From Desulfomicrobiaceae bacterium (GTDB taxonomy: Bacteria; Desulfobacterota; Desulfovibrionia; Desulfovibrionales; Desulfomicrobiaceae): DNA of 6,829 nucleotides. A program made the position numbers and the translations under genes. The notes beneath the pieces are model-generated. The model had not been told where the DNA came from, did not search any database, and was given only the letters and a program-made list of their open reading frames with translations. The DNA lies in the NCBI GenBank assembly GCA_003530935.1, contig DPEO01000073.1, positions 1 through 6,829 on the forward strand, in the 5' to 3' direction. Shown one piece after another: positions 6,601-6,829 of this stretch (the stretch's first letter is position 1; each line of letters begins with the position of its first letter).

Positions 6601-6829
6601 GTCTGTTGGAGAGTGCGCGGCCGTCTCAGACAATCCAGGGCTCGGAGACCGTGGTCTTTGTGGAGGACGACGAAGACCAGCTCCACGTCATCCCGCGCAT
6701 GCTCCAGCAATTGGGCTACACCGTCCATGCCTTTGCCGACGGGGCGAGCGCCCTTGCCGCCTTGCGTCAGGGGCTTTCCGCCCAGGTGGTGGTGACGGAC
6801 TTCGACATGCCGCAGATGACGGGGGTGGA
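3681..6829 (+). CDS. Hybrid sensor histidine kinase with periplasmic ABC-type substrate-binding domain and three PAS domains (partial, C-terminus outside window)
   Basis: The frame is open for 1049 codons to the window edge. Residues 1-18 are a signal peptide or membrane anchor (ARA, then S19). Residues about 22-318, opening with ILFLNSYHSGYTW, resemble the ABC_sub_bind periplasmic-binding domain found on sensor kinases; it should bind an unidentified small ligand. A hydrophobic span at 337-360 crosses the membrane. Three PAS domains follow at about 374-470 (ending HDITERKRAE), 482-597 (EEKYRGIFENS to EDVTAKKAAE) and 606-727. The kinase core has the H-box GTLAGGIAHDFNN with H751 as phosphorylation site, the N-box with N863 (LLTNAYQAI), DDGPG at 906-910, FDPFFTTK at 920-927 and GEGTGLGL at 930-937. 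A receiver domain starts near 989 (VVFVEDDED) with acceptor D1040 in VVVTDFDMPQMTG, then the window ends. GAGG lies 6 bases before the ATG, and the dehydrogenase stop is 10 bases upstream. Autophosphorylation with transfer to the fused receiver is expected; the output partner is not visible. Confidence 0.93.
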   Translation, partial: MRWIWIVVLLVCSVPARASDIRNILFLNSYHSGYTWSDTIMDGARQTLLAARKDVYIQMEFMDTKRFADARHLEELYQYYRSKFAGITFDVILASDNAAYDFVQRYGDELFPGTPVVFCGVNDVAPREVLHRERTTGVLEEFDMEANLRLMRELFPDRHRLVVIGDQSVTGVAIANQVRAGFTRNAIPMEVEFWAEYTLEDLLARIRLRAADSVFFFIPFYKVIGNSVYSAQDLLRIVWQQTRAPFFSAWNFLLGYGLVGGKLLDGFAHGAQAAQMVLRILDGESPARIPVVSSTTDRYRFDYRILQELAIGTDRLPAESELINEPPTFYSIDRRQFWTIIVSLVTLLFILVLLVVNILERRQAERRLREQVAFLGTLMRALPLPIYITDAQGAIQAVNPAFETWFGVDAANLEDLRPDVREQLTEPRFAPHETELPYHDGSPHSVVLHKATAATANLGIVGAIHDITERKRAENDLRLAEEKYRGIFENSALGIFRTTPDGRWLDANPALARMLGYASAADLMLDHPNIASLYLAEEDRRRIVELYQRSHGLVEAEIQFRHRHGEVIIANLNARSVRREDGSISHFEGFLEDVTAKKAAERALAASEEMLQLVLNTIPQLVDWKDRSLRFLGANRRFLQFMGLSEVGELVGRTYREVATDPSWVEVVDELDRQVMESGQPLYGVRRQTRNAAGEEVVLLVSKVPLHDVRGQTVGVLSTAEDVTAVARLERQLMQSQKMEAIGTLAGGIAHDFNNILTSIMNSTELALEDVPAGSLVSQDLERSLRAAQRGSRLVKQLLAFSRPSKEGFEPTDVREVVAECVALVRASVPRTITVESHLEEDVPLCLADPTGVHQVVMNLLTNAYQAIGSRTGHIAVGVRRCFLDAAAAVPLGVDEGSYVVLWVRDDGPGLAPEIVDKIFDPFFTTKGKGEGTGLGLAVVHGIVRNHRGAIQVQSTPYVATEFAVFLPSLGDVCLLESARPSQTIQGSETVVFVEDDEDQLHVIPRMLQQLGYTVHAFADGASALAALRQGLSAQVVVTDFDMPQMTGV

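Overview
The window reads as a GC-rich bacterial chromosome segment with dense coding, AGGAGG-type ribosome binding sites and no sign of mobile DNA. A periplasmic-binding-domain hybrid histidine kinase, a YkwC-like beta-hydroxyacid dehydrogenase, a YgiT-type zinc-finger protein and a YibE/F-family membrane protein together would suit a Desulfovibrio-like member of the Desulfobacterota. That assignment is inference from gene content and base composition; there is no rRNA or other marker gene here.

Layout. The left 2.7 kb is read leftward (minus strand). A 100-residue YgiT-type zinc-finger protein (2669 to 2367) ends in a clear intrinsic terminator (2332-2356). After a leader of about 95 bases comes a secreted PhoA-superfamily alkaline phosphatase (2236 to 692, 514 residues). 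Directly behind it is a YibE/F-family membrane protein that runs off the left edge (636 to 1, possibly starting at 684). A 12-bp GC hairpin lies at the phosphatase/YibE-F junction. The right 4 kb is read rightward. A YkwC-like NAD(P)-dependent dehydrogenase of the 3-hydroxyisobutyrate dehydrogenase family (2780-3670) is followed after 10 bases by a very large hybrid sensor kinase (3681 to beyond 6829). The kinase has a signal peptide, a periplasmic ABC-type substrate-binding domain, one membrane span, three PAS domains, a histidine kinase core and the start of a receiver domain.

The divergent region (2670-2779) between the zinc-finger gene and the dehydrogenase carries a 15-bp palindrome and AT-rich promoter-like sequence, and is the likely control point for both directions.

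How the genes may work together. The phosphatase and YibE/F protein look like one transcription unit: an exported phosphomonoesterase with an uncharacterised multi-pass membrane protein. The dehydrogenase and kinase look like a second unit, in which the periplasmic domain would sense an unknown small ligand. Both couplings are inferred from spacing and strand only. The two largest genes at the edges are cut by the window. I see no CRISPR array, tRNA, rRNA, insertion sequence or clear novel defence system.
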